Positions 21,117-30,962 are shown, counted from the stretch's first letter. The stretch is DNA of 64,000 bases from an uncultured Bacteroidales bacterium (GCA_946626605.1 CAMOUL010000008.1:1-64000); one strand, 5' to 3'. Notes: generated by a model not told the origin, from the letters alone. Made by a program: numbers and translations.

Positions 21117-23026
21117 TGTGGATCTAATTGCTCATAAATGGAATTGTTACTAATGTATTCCGGCACAATCTGTTTCATCAACTTAACAGTAGTGAACGGT
21201 TTAGCCATACGGCTTGTCTCAATTAACTGGTCTATCGCTTGACTTACTTCATCGAATTCAAACTCTCTTACGCGAGCTACCATGATCTTTTGGTTACTCG
21301 TCGGCATGGTAATTTCTTTCTGGTTCAGCAGTTCCTCGTATAACTTCTCGCCGGGACGCAGACCCGTGAAGACAATCTGAATATCCTTCTCCGGAATATA
21401 ACCCGCCAAACGAATCATGTTACGTGCCAAATCCAGTATCTTTACCGGTTTACCCATGTCAAATACATATATTTCACCGCCCTCTCCTAACGTACTGGCT
21501 TCCATCACCAAACAACAGGCTTCCGGAATAGTCATGAAATAGCGAATGATATCCGGATGAGTTACGGTCAACGGACCTCCTGCCGCAATCTGTTTGCGGA
21601 AGAACGGTATGACCGAACCATTGCTGCCCAATACATTGCCGAAACGGGTCGTGATGAACTTTGTACACGAGGCATTCGTCTTGTGTAATTTACGGAAAAG
21701 CGACTGTACGTATATCTCCGCAATACGTTTACTTGCGCCCATGATATTAGTCGGGTTAACCGCCTTATCCGTAGAAATCATTACAAAGCGCTGTACACCG
21801 TATTTAACAGCTAAGTCCGCCATGTTCTTCGTCCCTAACACATTCGCCTGAATAGCCTCATTCGGATAACTCTCCATCAAAGGCACATGTTTGTATGCTG
21901 CGGCGTGATAAACGACGTCAGGACGCATCTCATTGTATATTTGCTCGATACGCTCGCGATTGCGCACGTCCGCAATAATAGGTATGAAACGGGAATCCGG
22001 ATAGTTGGCATGCAAATCTAACACCAAATCATGCAGAGGCGATTCGGCGATGTCTAACAGAATCGTCACTTGCGGCTCATATTTCTGTATCTGACGAACT
22101 AACTCACTTCCGATACTACCTGCAGCTCCGCTTACCATCACTACGCGTTGGTGGATAATTTGACGCACGTTCTCCGTGTTTACTTCAATCTGTGGACGCT
22201 CCAACAAATCTTCAATCTTAATCGCATCAATTCGACCGATACGCATCGCGTCTATTGCCTCGACGTTGTCGAACTGCGTGAAGTACGGGGTCGTTAAGAT
22301 ACGAATGTTATGGTCGATAAAAACCTGTAAGTCTTTCGCCGGATTAATCTTACGCATCTTCATCGGCGATACAATGACATGTTTAATCCCGCGTTTCTCC
22401 ATCCAGTGAAATAGACTCTCATTCAACGGCCGCACGCGCAGACCTGCCAACGCATATCCGCGACGTTCATCAGGTTCGGTGATGAATCCTACTGGACGAT
22501 ACGGACTGTTTCCGACCGAGCTGAGCATTTTCGCTATCGCAATACCTGCAACTTGCGTGCCGTAAATCATCACCGGAGGATTCCCCTGGCTTCGCTCAAA
22601 AGTATCATTCAACGTCTTAACGCCTACGCGTAGCGAGAAAAGCAATACAAACGAAATGGGAACATAGACGGCAATAACCGTGTTCATGAACGGATGTTCT
22701 CCAACCACATGGTCCATGACGAGATTAACAACTATCAGTACGAGTCCTGTCGAGATATTCGATAGCAGAACTTTGATCGTATCGATAAACGTCGAATAGC
22801 GAATGATTCCCGAATATGTCTGGAAAATGCAGAAGAATGCCAACTGCACAGCCATGATAATCAAGAACTGCACTCCGATGGATATCAGCTGAAGGTCTAA
22901 ATTCCCGTAGTGAAAGAATCCGCTACCGATCCACACGCTTAACCAGAAAGCGATGCTGCAGAGTAGCAAATCCATCATCAATACTCCCCAACGGGGAAGA
23001 TAATCCTTTAAAATACTATTTCGCAT
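21113..23026 (-). CDS. CapD/WbpM-like membrane nucleotide-sugar epimerase/dehydratase
   Basis: N-terminal TM domain, then VSGAAGSIGSELVRQI, YHAAAYKHVPLMES, FVMISTDKAVNPTNIMGASKR. Confidence 0.94.
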   Translation of the reverse strand: MRNSILKDYLPRWGVLMMDLLLCSIAFWLSVWIGSGFFHYGNLDLQLISIGVQFLIIMAVQLAFFCIFQTYSGIIRYSTFIDTIKVLLSNISTGLVLIVVNLVMDHVVGEHPFMNTVIAVYVPISFVLLFSLRVGVKTLNDTFERSQGNPPVMIYGTQVAGIAIAKMLSSVGNSPYRPVGFITEPDERRGYALAGLRVRPLNESLFHWMEKRGIKHVIVSPMKMRKINPAKDLQVFIDHNIRILTTPYFTQFDNVEAIDAMRIGRIDAIKIEDLLERPQIEVNTENVRQIIHQRVVMVSGAAGSIGSELVRQIQKYEPQVTILLDIAESPLHDLVLDLHANYPDSRFIPIIADVRNRERIEQIYNEMRPDVVYHAAAYKHVPLMESYPNEAIQANVLGTKNMADLAVKYGVQRFVMISTDKAVNPTNIMGASKRIAEIYVQSLFRKLHKTNASCTKFITTRFGNVLGSNGSVIPFFRKQIAAGGPLTVTHPDIIRYFMTIPEACCLVMEASTLGEGGEIYVFDMGKPVKILDLARNMIRLAGYIPEKDIQIVFTGLRPGEKLYEELLNQKEITMPTSNQKIMVARVREFEFDEVSQAIDQLIETSRMAKPFTTVKLMKQIVPEYISNNSIYEQLDPQ

Positions 23027-25784
23027 GGTTAGATTCTATAATTTGGGCAAGATACTTGCCGGTATAACTCTCTTGATGCCGGGCTACCTCTTCCGGGGTA
23101 CCCGTACAAACGATATATCCGCCTTCTGTTCCTCCTTCCGGACCTAAATCAATCACGTGGTCGGCTGCCATAATCACAGACGGATTGTGCTCAATGATGA
23201 TAACGGTGTGACCGTTGCTGATCAGCCTGTTTAAAGCCTTCAGCAGCACCTCGATATCGCGCTGATGCAAACCCGTTGTCGGCTCGTCAAAAACAAAGAT
23301 CGTCGGACGGTTCTCTTCCTGCGCAAGGAATGAGGCTAACTTAACACGTTGACTCTCTCCGCCCGATAACGTACTACTGCTTTGGCCTAACTGGATATAA
23401 CCCAAACCTACATCCTGTAGCGGTTTAAGTCGTTTGACAATTTTTGCACACGTCTCGTCTTCGCTGAAGAACTCAACCGCCTGATTCACGGTCATACAGA
23501 GCACATCGTATATCGATTTACCCCGATAGTGAACATCCAGTATGTCTTGCTTGAAACGCTTGCCGTGACATTGCTCGCATTCAATCACAAGGTCCGCCAT
23601 GAACTGCATCTCAATCGTAATCGTTCCTTCGCCTTGACATGTCTCGCATCGACCGCCCGGGGTGTTGAAAGAGAAATAGGCAGGACTGAAACCTAATTGT
23701 TTCGACAGGGCCTGCTCGGCATATAATCGCCGTATCTCATCGTACGCCTTCAAGTACGTCACTGGGTTGCTGCGGCTCGAACGACTAATCGGGTTCTGGT
23801 CCACATATTCGATGTCGCGCATGAGGTGCAGACTGCCTTTGATATGACCGAAATCACCCGTGTGCTCCATGATAACTCCGCCATAGTGCTTCTTCAGAGC
23901 AGGGTAGAGCACTTTGCTGACCAGACTCGACTTACCACTTCCGCTCACACCTGTCACCACTGTCATCACATGCAGCGGAAAACGAACTGTCAGATTCTTC
24001 AGATTGTTCTCGCACGCACCTTCCACCTCGATATAGTTATTCCAATGGCGTCGCTGGGTCGGGATATCGATTTTGAACCACTCCGATCGAGGTTTGCCCT
24101 CATACACAATTTCTCCGCCATGACGTCCGGCGGCAGGACCGATCTCAATCACATGGTCCGCTGCGGCTATGATATCCGTGTCATGCTCCACGACAACAAT
24201 CGTATTCCCTAAGTCGCGCAACTCTTTCAGCACATGAATCAGTAATTCCGTATCTCGCGGATGCAATCCGATGGATGGCTCATCCAGCACATACAACGAA
24301 CCTACCAGACTGCTGCCCAACGACTTCGCTAAGTTGATACGCTGACTCTCGCCGCCCGACAAGGTGTTGCTCTGGCGGTTCAACGTCAGATAACTTAATC
24401 CCACATCGTGCATGAACTGAAGCCTGTGATTAATCTCAATCAACAGCATCTCTGCCGCTTGCTGCTCGGTTGCCGGCAACTGCAACGCATCAAACCACGT
24501 CTGCAGTTCCGAAATCGGCATCGCGCATAACTGTTGGATATTCTTGCCGTTGATCAGCACGTATTCCGATTCTTTGCGAAGATGAAAACCGCGACAAACA
24601 GGACAAATCGTCTTCCCCTTGTAACGTGCTAACATCACCTTGTATTGAATCCGGTTATACTGCTTCTCTTCCAACTCCTTGAAGAAATCATGCAAGCCTC
24701 GGAAATATTCATTACCTGTCCAAATAAGCTGTTTCTGCTCATCCGTCAAGGCATAGAATGGCGTGTGAATCGGAAAATCGAACTTCGCCGCATTCATTAC
24801 CAGCGCATCTTGCCATTCCTTCGTCTTCTCTGTCTGCCAACAAGCTATAGCCTGTTCGTATACTGATTTGGACTTATCCGGAATAACCAAATCTACATCA
24901 ATACCGATTACCGAACCTACACCCTTGCATTCCGGACACGCTCCCACCGGATTGTTAAAATCGAATAAATGCTCACTCGGCTCTATAAACTGAATGCCGT
25001 CTGCCTCGAAGCGCTCGGAGAAAACTTTCGTCCTTGGTACATTATCCCATTGGGCCTGCACCTGACATTCTCCATTTCCTTCAAAGAAGGCTGTCTGAAC
25101 ACTGTCCGCAAAGCGGTTGCTTGTCGCCTGCTCGTGGTCCACGATGATACGGTCGACTAACAGATAAGCCTCATGCCCTTTTGCCTGTTTCCAGGTCTCT
25201 GCATCCAAACGAACAGTGTCCCCGTCTATCATCATGCGACTGAAACCCTGACTTAACCACAATGCCATTTGCTCCTTCAACGTCCTACCTTCCGGCAGTA
25301 CTATCGGACTCAGCAAATACAGACGAGTACCCTTGGGCAAACTCTCCATGTATTGCACGACATCGCGAATCGTATTGCGCTTCACTTCTTCCCCGCTCAC
25401 AGGCGAGTAGGTGTGGCCTACGCGCGCGAAAAGCAATTTCAGATAGTCATAGATCTCCGTGACCGTCCCTACGGTGGAACGGGGATTGCGACTCGTCACT
25501 TTCTGTTGAATGGCGATGGCAGGAGGGATGCCTTCGATCTTCTCTACTTCCGGCTTCTGCATGCGACCCATAAACTGACGCGCATAAGCACTCAAACTCT
25601 CTACATACCGCCGTTGACCTTCTGCATAGAGGGTGTCGAACGCTAACGAACTCTTGCCGCTACCGCTCACTCCGGTCACCACTGTCAATTGATTGCGCGG
25701 TATATCTACCGACACATGTTTCAAATTGTGTGTGTCCGCTCCCTCTATTCGGATGAAATCTTCTGTCACAATGCTTTCTGCCAA
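23016..25784 (-). CDS. uvrA: Excinuclease ABC subunit A
   Basis: VVTGVSGSGKSSLAFDTLYAEGQRRYVESLSAYARQF, Zn-finger CxxC pairs, duplicated ABC signatures. Confidence 0.98.
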   Translation of the reverse strand: MAESIVTEDFIRIEGADTHNLKHVSVDIPRNQLTVVTGVSGSGKSSLAFDTLYAEGQRRYVESLSAYARQFMGRMQKPEVEKIEGIPPAIAIQQKVTSRNPRSTVGTVTEIYDYLKLLFARVGHTYSPVSGEEVKRNTIRDVVQYMESLPKGTRLYLLSPIVLPEGRTLKEQMALWLSQGFSRMMIDGDTVRLDAETWKQAKGHEAYLLVDRIIVDHEQATSNRFADSVQTAFFEGNGECQVQAQWDNVPRTKVFSERFEADGIQFIEPSEHLFDFNNPVGACPECKGVGSVIGIDVDLVIPDKSKSVYEQAIACWQTEKTKEWQDALVMNAAKFDFPIHTPFYALTDEQKQLIWTGNEYFRGLHDFFKELEEKQYNRIQYKVMLARYKGKTICPVCRGFHLRKESEYVLINGKNIQQLCAMPISELQTWFDALQLPATEQQAAEMLLIEINHRLQFMHDVGLSYLTLNRQSNTLSGGESQRINLAKSLGSSLVGSLYVLDEPSIGLHPRDTELLIHVLKELRDLGNTIVVVEHDTDIIAAADHVIEIGPAAGRHGGEIVYEGKPRSEWFKIDIPTQRRHWNNYIEVEGACENNLKNLTVRFPLHVMTVVTGVSGSGKSSLVSKVLYPALKKHYGGVIMEHTGDFGHIKGSLHLMRDIEYVDQNPISRSSRSNPVTYLKAYDEIRRLYAEQALSKQLGFSPAYFSFNTPGGRCETCQGEGTITIEMQFMADLVIECEQCHGKRFKQDILDVHYRGKSIYDVLCMTVNQAVEFFSEDETCAKIVKRLKPLQDVGLGYIQLGQSSSTLSGGESQRVKLASFLAQEENRPTIFVFDEPTTGLHQRDIEVLLKALNRLISNGHTVIIIEHNPSVIMAADHVIDLGPEGGTEGGYIVCTGTPEEVARHQESYTGKYLAQIIESNHAK

Positions 25785-25788
25785 ACCC

Positions 25789-27051
25789 TTATCGAATAGC
25801 TGCTACTGCCTCCTCTTTCAGACGCAAGTACTCACTACTCGTCATGTCGCGTTGAGCTTTTGTTAACTTTGGAACACGAATCTGCGTACCTACAGGCACA
25901 TTACTCGGGTTGTCAATACGATCTCTGTTCGCATCATACAGATACGGCCAGTAATCCGGATGACCGTAGTATTTACGGGAAATCCAAGCCAGACGACTAC
26001 CTTCGGTAATCTCTTCTGTCAACAGCAACTCCTCATATTTGGCCTTCTTAGGCTCTTCTTTCTTGGTTGCAACCGGCTTGGCTTCTGCCTTTTGATCTTT
26101 CTGAACCTCGGCCTTCGGAGCTTCGCTTTCTGCTACTTGCTCTGCGGTCTCTTCCGGCACTTCCAGAACTAACTCGTCCTCTGCCGCTGCAGCCTCAACC
26201 TCCTCACTCGGAGCCGAGCACTTGTTGAACAACTCGATCTTATCAACTTTCTCCTTCAGAATATCAAACCACTCGCAAACTTGCTTGCGCAGGAAGAAAT
26301 AGCCTACTACGCAGAGAATTAACAAGATGATGAAGAAAATCAACAACGCACGCAAGAAATAATTCTTTTTCTTGGCTGGCTTCTCCAATACAATCAGCGG
26401 CTCTACCTCTTCTTTCTGCTCTTCCTCCTTCGGCTCTTCAGCCACAGGCTCTTCCTTCTTCGGCTCGTCCGCAGGAACTTCTGCGATTACCGGCTCTGCC
26501 ACTATAGGTTCTTCCGCCTTCGGCTCTTCAACCACAGGTTCTTCCTCCTTCGGCTCTTCAGCCACAGGCTCTTCCTCCTTCGGCTCTTCCTCCTTCGGTT
26601 CTTCCTCCTTCGGCTCTTCAACCGGAGCAGCTTCCTCTACCGGCTCTTCCGCCTTTTCTTCCTTTGGAAGTTCACCCAGGTCACCTAAGATATCTACGAT
26701 CTCATCCGCCTGAGCACCTAACTTCTGAATCGGCTCGAGAGCCTCAACAGCCTCACCGGCCTCCACTTTCTCGATTAACTCTTTTACCCCCGCCTCGGGA
26801 ACAAAAGAAACCTTGTTGTAGCCTTCAATCGTGATCTCGCTACCGGTTGTTACATCCACGCTTTTACGCGGAGCAACAGCTTGTAACTTAAATGTACCCA
26901 GACCGTTGATCTTTACTTGTTTTTCTGTCTTCAGCGCTTCTAATAACTGTGCATTGAATGCAGTCAGGAAGGTGTTGGCATCCTTCTCGCTGATGTTCGC
27001 ACGTTGCGCTAACGCACGACGTAATTCACTCCAACTTAATTTATCTGCCAT
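25789..27051 (-). CDS. HU-like domain, acidic Pro/Glu repeat linker, TM helix and LysM domain fusion
   Basis: N-terminal HU/IHF fold (QVKINGLGTFKLQAVAPRKSVDVTTG), (K)EEEP repeats, TM YFLRALLIFFIILLILCVVGYFFL, C-terminal LysM-like EGSRLAWISRKYYGHPDYWPYLYDANRDRIDNPSNVPVGTQIRVP. Confidence 0.88.
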   Translation of the reverse strand: MADKLSWSELRRALAQRANISEKDANTFLTAFNAQLLEALKTEKQVKINGLGTFKLQAVAPRKSVDVTTGSEITIEGYNKVSFVPEAGVKELIEKVEAGEAVEALEPIQKLGAQADEIVDILGDLGELPKEEKAEEPVEEAAPVEEPKEEEPKEEEPKEEEPVAEEPKEEEPVVEEPKAEEPIVAEPVIAEVPADEPKKEEPVAEEPKEEEQKEEVEPLIVLEKPAKKKNYFLRALLIFFIILLILCVVGYFFLRKQVCEWFDILKEKVDKIELFNKCSAPSEEVEAAAAEDELVLEVPEETAEQVAESEAPKAEVQKDQKAEAKPVATKKEEPKKAKYEELLLTEEITEGSRLAWISRKYYGHPDYWPYLYDANRDRIDNPSNVPVGTQIRVPKLTKAQRDMTSSEYLRLKEEAVAAIR

Positions 27052-27054
27052 AAC

Positions 27055-27333
27055 TTAGAGTTTTTTAAGTTCTTCTTTTACGTTTGCTGTGGCTTTGAAA
27101 ACCAACTGATTCTTACTCGGCGCAATAGTACGCTCACCCGTTCGAGGATGAACAATCGTCCGCTCTTTGCGCTCTTTTACTTCCAAGGTTCCTAAACCCT
27201 GTAACTGAATGGCCTTGCCGTCCATCAGATTCTCACGCATGATAGCAGTCGTCGTCGCCAATAACTGCTCCGCGTCTTTCTTACTCAGGCCCGATCCAGA
27301 TACAATCAAGCCAATGAATTCTTTCGTTAGCAT
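27055..27333 (-). CDS. HU/IHF-family DNA-binding protein
   Basis: 92-aa HU fold (GKAIQLQGLGTLEVKERKERTIVHPRTGE). Confidence 0.92.
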   Translation of the reverse strand: MLTKEFIGLIVSGSGLSKKDAEQLLATTTAIMRENLMDGKAIQLQGLGTLEVKERKERTIVHPRTGERTIAPSKNQLVFKATANVKEELKKL

Positions 27334-27353
27334 GGTATAATAAAATTTTTAAT

Positions 27354-28724
27354 TTATATTTCTCCGTAAAGATCAAATTCTTCGGCCTTGATAATTTTTA
27401 CGTCATAAAAATCACCAATTTCCAATGACCTATTACCAATATTTTCAATCAGCACCTCGCAATCAACCTCCGGACTGTCAAACTGCGTCCTTCCGATCCA
27501 GTACTCTCCTTCCTTGCGATCAACAACCACCTTCTCCGTCTTACCGACAAACCCCTGCATCAACTCGCCGCTAATCGTCTGTTGAATAGCCATCAGCTCC
27601 TCCACGCGTTTCTCCTTCACCTCTTGCGGGATATCATCTTTATAGTGTTTGTTCGCATAAGTCCCCTCCTCGTCGGAATAAGCAAAACAACCCATTCGGT
27701 CAAAGCGCATCTCCTTCACCCATTCCTTCAATTCCTCAAAATCCTCTTCTGTCTCACCTGGATGACCCACCAACAGCGTCGTCCGTAAACAGATACCCGG
27801 CACTTTTTCTCGAATCTTGCGAATTAACGCATCCTGTTCAGCGCGCGTGATATGTCTTCTCATCAAACCCAACATATGATCCGTACAATGTTGCAGAGCA
27901 ATATCCAAGTACTTACAAACATTCGCATGTCTTGCCATCACGTCCAACAACGCCTCCGGAAAATCCGTCGGGTAGGCATAATGCAATCGAATCCATTCTA
28001 CACCCTCTATCTGAGCCATCTCATCTACCAATTCCGGCAGCATGTGTCTTCCTTTCGCCTCTAACCCTTCGCCTTTCGCCTTCTCTCCCTCCCTTGAGGG
28101 GAGGGTTGGGGTGGGGTTTCCTAAATCCAACCCGTAACTGCTGAGATCCTGCGCAATCACATTGAACTCCTTCACTCCCTGACTCACTAACCATCTTACC
28201 TCGTCCAATATCTCCTCCTTCGGCCGACTCGTGTGTCTCCCTGTAATCAACGGAATCGCGCAATACGAACACATCCGGTTGCATCCCTCACTTATCTTCA
28301 AATATGCATAATGCTTCGGTGTCGTGAGTTTACGTTCATAAGAAGCGCAGCGATAACTTTCAACTTTCAACTTTAAACTTTCAACCATTTTGGCAAAGTC
28401 AAATTTGCCAAAATATTCGTCCACCTCCGGCAACTCTTCCTCCAACTCGGCACGGTAGCGTTCGCTCAAACAACCCATTACGATCAACTTCTTCAGCTTC
28501 CCTTTCTTCTTCCGTTCCGCCATCTGAAGGATCATGCGGATACTCTCTTCTTTCGCGTCCCCGATAAAACCGCAGGTGTTGATCACGCACACTTCCCCTT
28601 TCGGATCTTCCGCATCATGCACACACTTCCAGCCTGCAACCTCTAACTGTCGCATCACCCGCTCTGCATCAACCAAGTTCTTCGAGCACCCTAATGTTAT
28701 AAAATCTACTACGCCTTTCTGCAT
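27354..28724 (-). CDS. rimO: Ribosomal protein S12 methylthiotransferase RimO (start reassigned to internal Met)
   Basis: FITLGCSKNLVDAERV, radical-SAM CNRMCSYC, TTLLVGHPGETEEDF; first 18 codons of the longest ORF are upstream repeat sequence. Confidence 0.95.
   Translation of the reverse strand: MQKGVVDFITLGCSKNLVDAERVMRQLEVAGWKCVHDAEDPKGEVCVINTCGFIGDAKEESIRMILQMAERKKKGKLKKLIVMGCLSERYRAELEEELPEVDEYFGKFDFAKMVESLKLKVESYRCASYERKLTTPKHYAYLKISEGCNRMCSYCAIPLITGRHTSRPKEEILDEVRWLVSQGVKEFNVIAQDLSSYGLDLGNPTPTLPSREGEKAKGEGLEAKGRHMLPELVDEMAQIEGVEWIRLHYAYPTDFPEALLDVMARHANVCKYLDIALQHCTDHMLGLMRRHITRAEQDALIRKIREKVPGICLRTTLLVGHPGETEEDFEELKEWVKEMRFDRMGCFAYSDEEGTYANKHYKDDIPQEVKEKRVEELMAIQQTISGELMQGFVGKTEKVVVDRKEGEYWIGRTQFDSPEVDCEVLIENIGNRSLEIGDFYDVKIIKAEEFDLYGEI
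28051..28118. repeat. Heptad array (CCTTTCG-like) plus 35-bp GC-rich repeat copy 1 inside rimO
   Basis: 28051-28082 has 7-bp period; 28084-28118 tctccctcccttgaggggagggttggggtggggtt. Confidence 0.9.
28355..28385. repeat. Heptad array AACTTTC x4 inside rimO
   Basis: aactttc aactttc aacttta aactttc aac. Confidence 0.9.
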
Positions 28725-28730
28725 ACTTTT

Positions 28731-28765
28731 TCTCCCTCCCTTGAGGGGAGGGTTGGGGAGGGGTT
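28731..28765. repeat. 35-bp GC-rich repeat copy 2 between rimO and recQ
   Basis: 34/35 identical to 28084-28118; contains CCCTCCC-TTGAG-GGGAGGG hairpin. Confidence 0.9.
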
Positions 28766-28767
28766 CT

Positions 28768-30951
28768 TTAATTACCAAGGTCGCAATGGAACTTCAACCG
28801 CACGAGCCGCACGTGCATCTCGTCGTAATAGTCTTCGCCAAGCTCTGCCATAGCCTTCTTGATGTTATCGTCATCCGCATTCTTGAAGTAGTCGTATATC
28901 TCTTCCTCCTCATCCGGATCAAGCACTTCTTTGATGAAGTAGTTGATGTTGATCTTCGTGCCGCTGAAGACAATTGCCTCCAACTCGTCCATCATCTCCT
29001 CCATACTCATGCCGCAACTCTCCGCCAAGTCATCCAGATCCACACGACGGTCGATCGCCTGAATGATCTGTTTCTTTCGCGTCGAACGTTTGGCTACCGT
29101 GCGGATTCGCATGTCGTCCGGACGGATGATCTCGTTCTCTTCCACGTATTCTTTAATAACGCGCAAGAACTCATCACCGTAACGCTTTGCCTTCGCTACA
29201 CCTACACCCGGGATCGTCAATAACTCATCCATCGTGATGGGGTAGGTCGTCGCCATGGCCTCCAGACTCGGGTCCTGGAAAATCACAAACGGTGGTACAT
29301 CGTTCTTCTTCGCCTGCTTGCGACGAATATCTTTCAATATCGAGAACAACACCTCGTCCGCCGCGGCACACGTAGCAGCTGCGCCGTCCATCATGTCATC
29401 GTCGTCGTTCTGCACCTCGATCGGCACTTCGAACTTACCCGGCTTGCGAATGAATTTCTTTCCCTCTTTCGTTAACTTCAGGTCGCCGTACGAATCCACG
29501 TCTTTCGTGATCATACCTACCAGCAAGGCTTGACGTAAAATGGCATGTAACGTGCTCTCCTCCTCGTCGCTCGCCGCACCGAAGTTCTCCAACTCGTCGT
29601 GGTGATAACTCATCACTTCCGCCGTCTGGTTGCCGTGAAGAATATCTACGATATGTTCCGCACGATGCTTCTCGTTCACCTGCTGAATCGTCTCCAAAGC
29701 GATCTGCAGCAACTCACTCGCATCCACCTGTTTGTAGGTCTTACGGCAGTTGTCGCAGTTACCGCATTTCTCCTCGGTATATTCCTCTCCGAAATAGTGC
29801 AACAGCAATTTACGCCTACAAATCGTACTCTCTGCATAACTCTGTGTCTCAAACAGCAACTGGTTGCCTATGCCGATCTCCTTAGGAGTCTTGTCTTTCT
29901 GAAAACGTCTCAAACGTTCGATGTCATCCGGGCTGTAGAAACACAAGCAGATACCTTCTCCGCCGTCACGACCTGCACGACCTGTCTCCTGATAATAACC
30001 TTCCAGACTCTTCGGTATGTCGTAATGTACGACAAAACGCACATCCGGCTTGTCAATACCCATTCCGAACGCAATCGTCGCTACGATCACCTGACACTCC
30101 TCCATCAGGAACGCATCCTGGTTCGCACTTCTCGTCTGTGCGTCCATTCCCGCGTGATAAGGCCGTGCACTAATACCGTTCACCTTCAGCACTTCCGCCA
30201 AATCCTCCACTTCCTTGCGGGCCAAGCAATAAACAATACCGCTCTTGCCCTCCATGCCGCGAATGAAACGAACCAGATCCTTGTCCACCTCCGACGTCTT
30301 TGGACGAACTTCATAATATAGGTTCGGACGGTTAAAACTGCTCTTGAAAACCGTCGCCTCCATCATGCCTAAGTTCTTCTGAATATCCTTCTGAACCTTC
30401 GGCGTAGCTGTGGCTGTCAACGCAATAATAGGCGCTTTACCTATGCGCTGAACCATACTTCGGATCTGACTGTACTCCGGACGGAAGTCGTGACCCCACT
30501 CCGAGATACAATGGGCTTCATCCACCGCGTAGAAACTGATCTTCACGCCCTTCAAAAAGTCCACGTTCTCACCCTTGTTCAAACTCTCAGGAGCCAAATA
30601 CAGCAACTTCGTCTTCCCGGATAGTACATCCTCCTTCACCGCGTTGATCTCACCGCGACTCAGACTCGAGTTGATGAAATGAGCTACACCTTCCTCTTCC
30701 GAGTAGTTACTCATCGCATCCACCTGGTTCTTCATCAGCGCAATCAACGGCGAAATCACAATCGCCATGCCCTCCATGATCAACGATGGTAACTGGAAAC
30801 ACAAACTTTTACCGCCGCCTGTTGGCATCAGTACGAATGTGTCTTTTCCTTCCATCACATTCCGGATGATGGCCTCCTGATTTCCCTTAAACGTGTCAAA
30901 ACCAAAATAGTTCTGCAACGCTTTTACTAATTCCTCATGTGTTACTTCCAT
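28768..30951 (-). CDS. recQ: ATP-dependent DNA helicase RecQ
   Basis: LMPTGGGKSLCFQLPS, DEAHCISEWGHDFRPEY, Zn-binding CRRKLLLHYFGE..CGNCDNC, HRDC-like C-terminus. Confidence 0.96.
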   Translation of the reverse strand: MEVTHEELVKALQNYFGFDTFKGNQEAIIRNVMEGKDTFVLMPTGGGKSLCFQLPSLIMEGMAIVISPLIALMKNQVDAMSNYSEEEGVAHFINSSLSRGEINAVKEDVLSGKTKLLYLAPESLNKGENVDFLKGVKISFYAVDEAHCISEWGHDFRPEYSQIRSMVQRIGKAPIIALTATATPKVQKDIQKNLGMMEATVFKSSFNRPNLYYEVRPKTSEVDKDLVRFIRGMEGKSGIVYCLARKEVEDLAEVLKVNGISARPYHAGMDAQTRSANQDAFLMEECQVIVATIAFGMGIDKPDVRFVVHYDIPKSLEGYYQETGRAGRDGGEGICLCFYSPDDIERLRRFQKDKTPKEIGIGNQLLFETQSYAESTICRRKLLLHYFGEEYTEEKCGNCDNCRKTYKQVDASELLQIALETIQQVNEKHRAEHIVDILHGNQTAEVMSYHHDELENFGAASDEEESTLHAILRQALLVGMITKDVDSYGDLKLTKEGKKFIRKPGKFEVPIEVQNDDDDMMDGAAATCAAADEVLFSILKDIRRKQAKKNDVPPFVIFQDPSLEAMATTYPITMDELLTIPGVGVAKAKRYGDEFLRVIKEYVEENEIIRPDDMRIRTVAKRSTRKKQIIQAIDRRVDLDDLAESCGMSMEEMMDELEAIVFSGTKININYFIKEVLDPDEEEEIYDYFKNADDDNIKKAMAELGEDYYDEMHVRLVRLKFHCDLGN

Positions 30952-30962
30952 ATATCTAGTAA

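Noticed and set aside
26372-26713. FGSS-rich 113-aa ORF
   Set aside because: Antisense of the EEPKEEEP repeat tract; low-complexity artefact.
27354-28778. Longest-ORF start for rimO (MVIKEPLPNPPLKGGRKS...)
   Set aside because: The first 18 codons are translated GC-rich repeat; internal Met at 28724 fits the conserved N-terminus.
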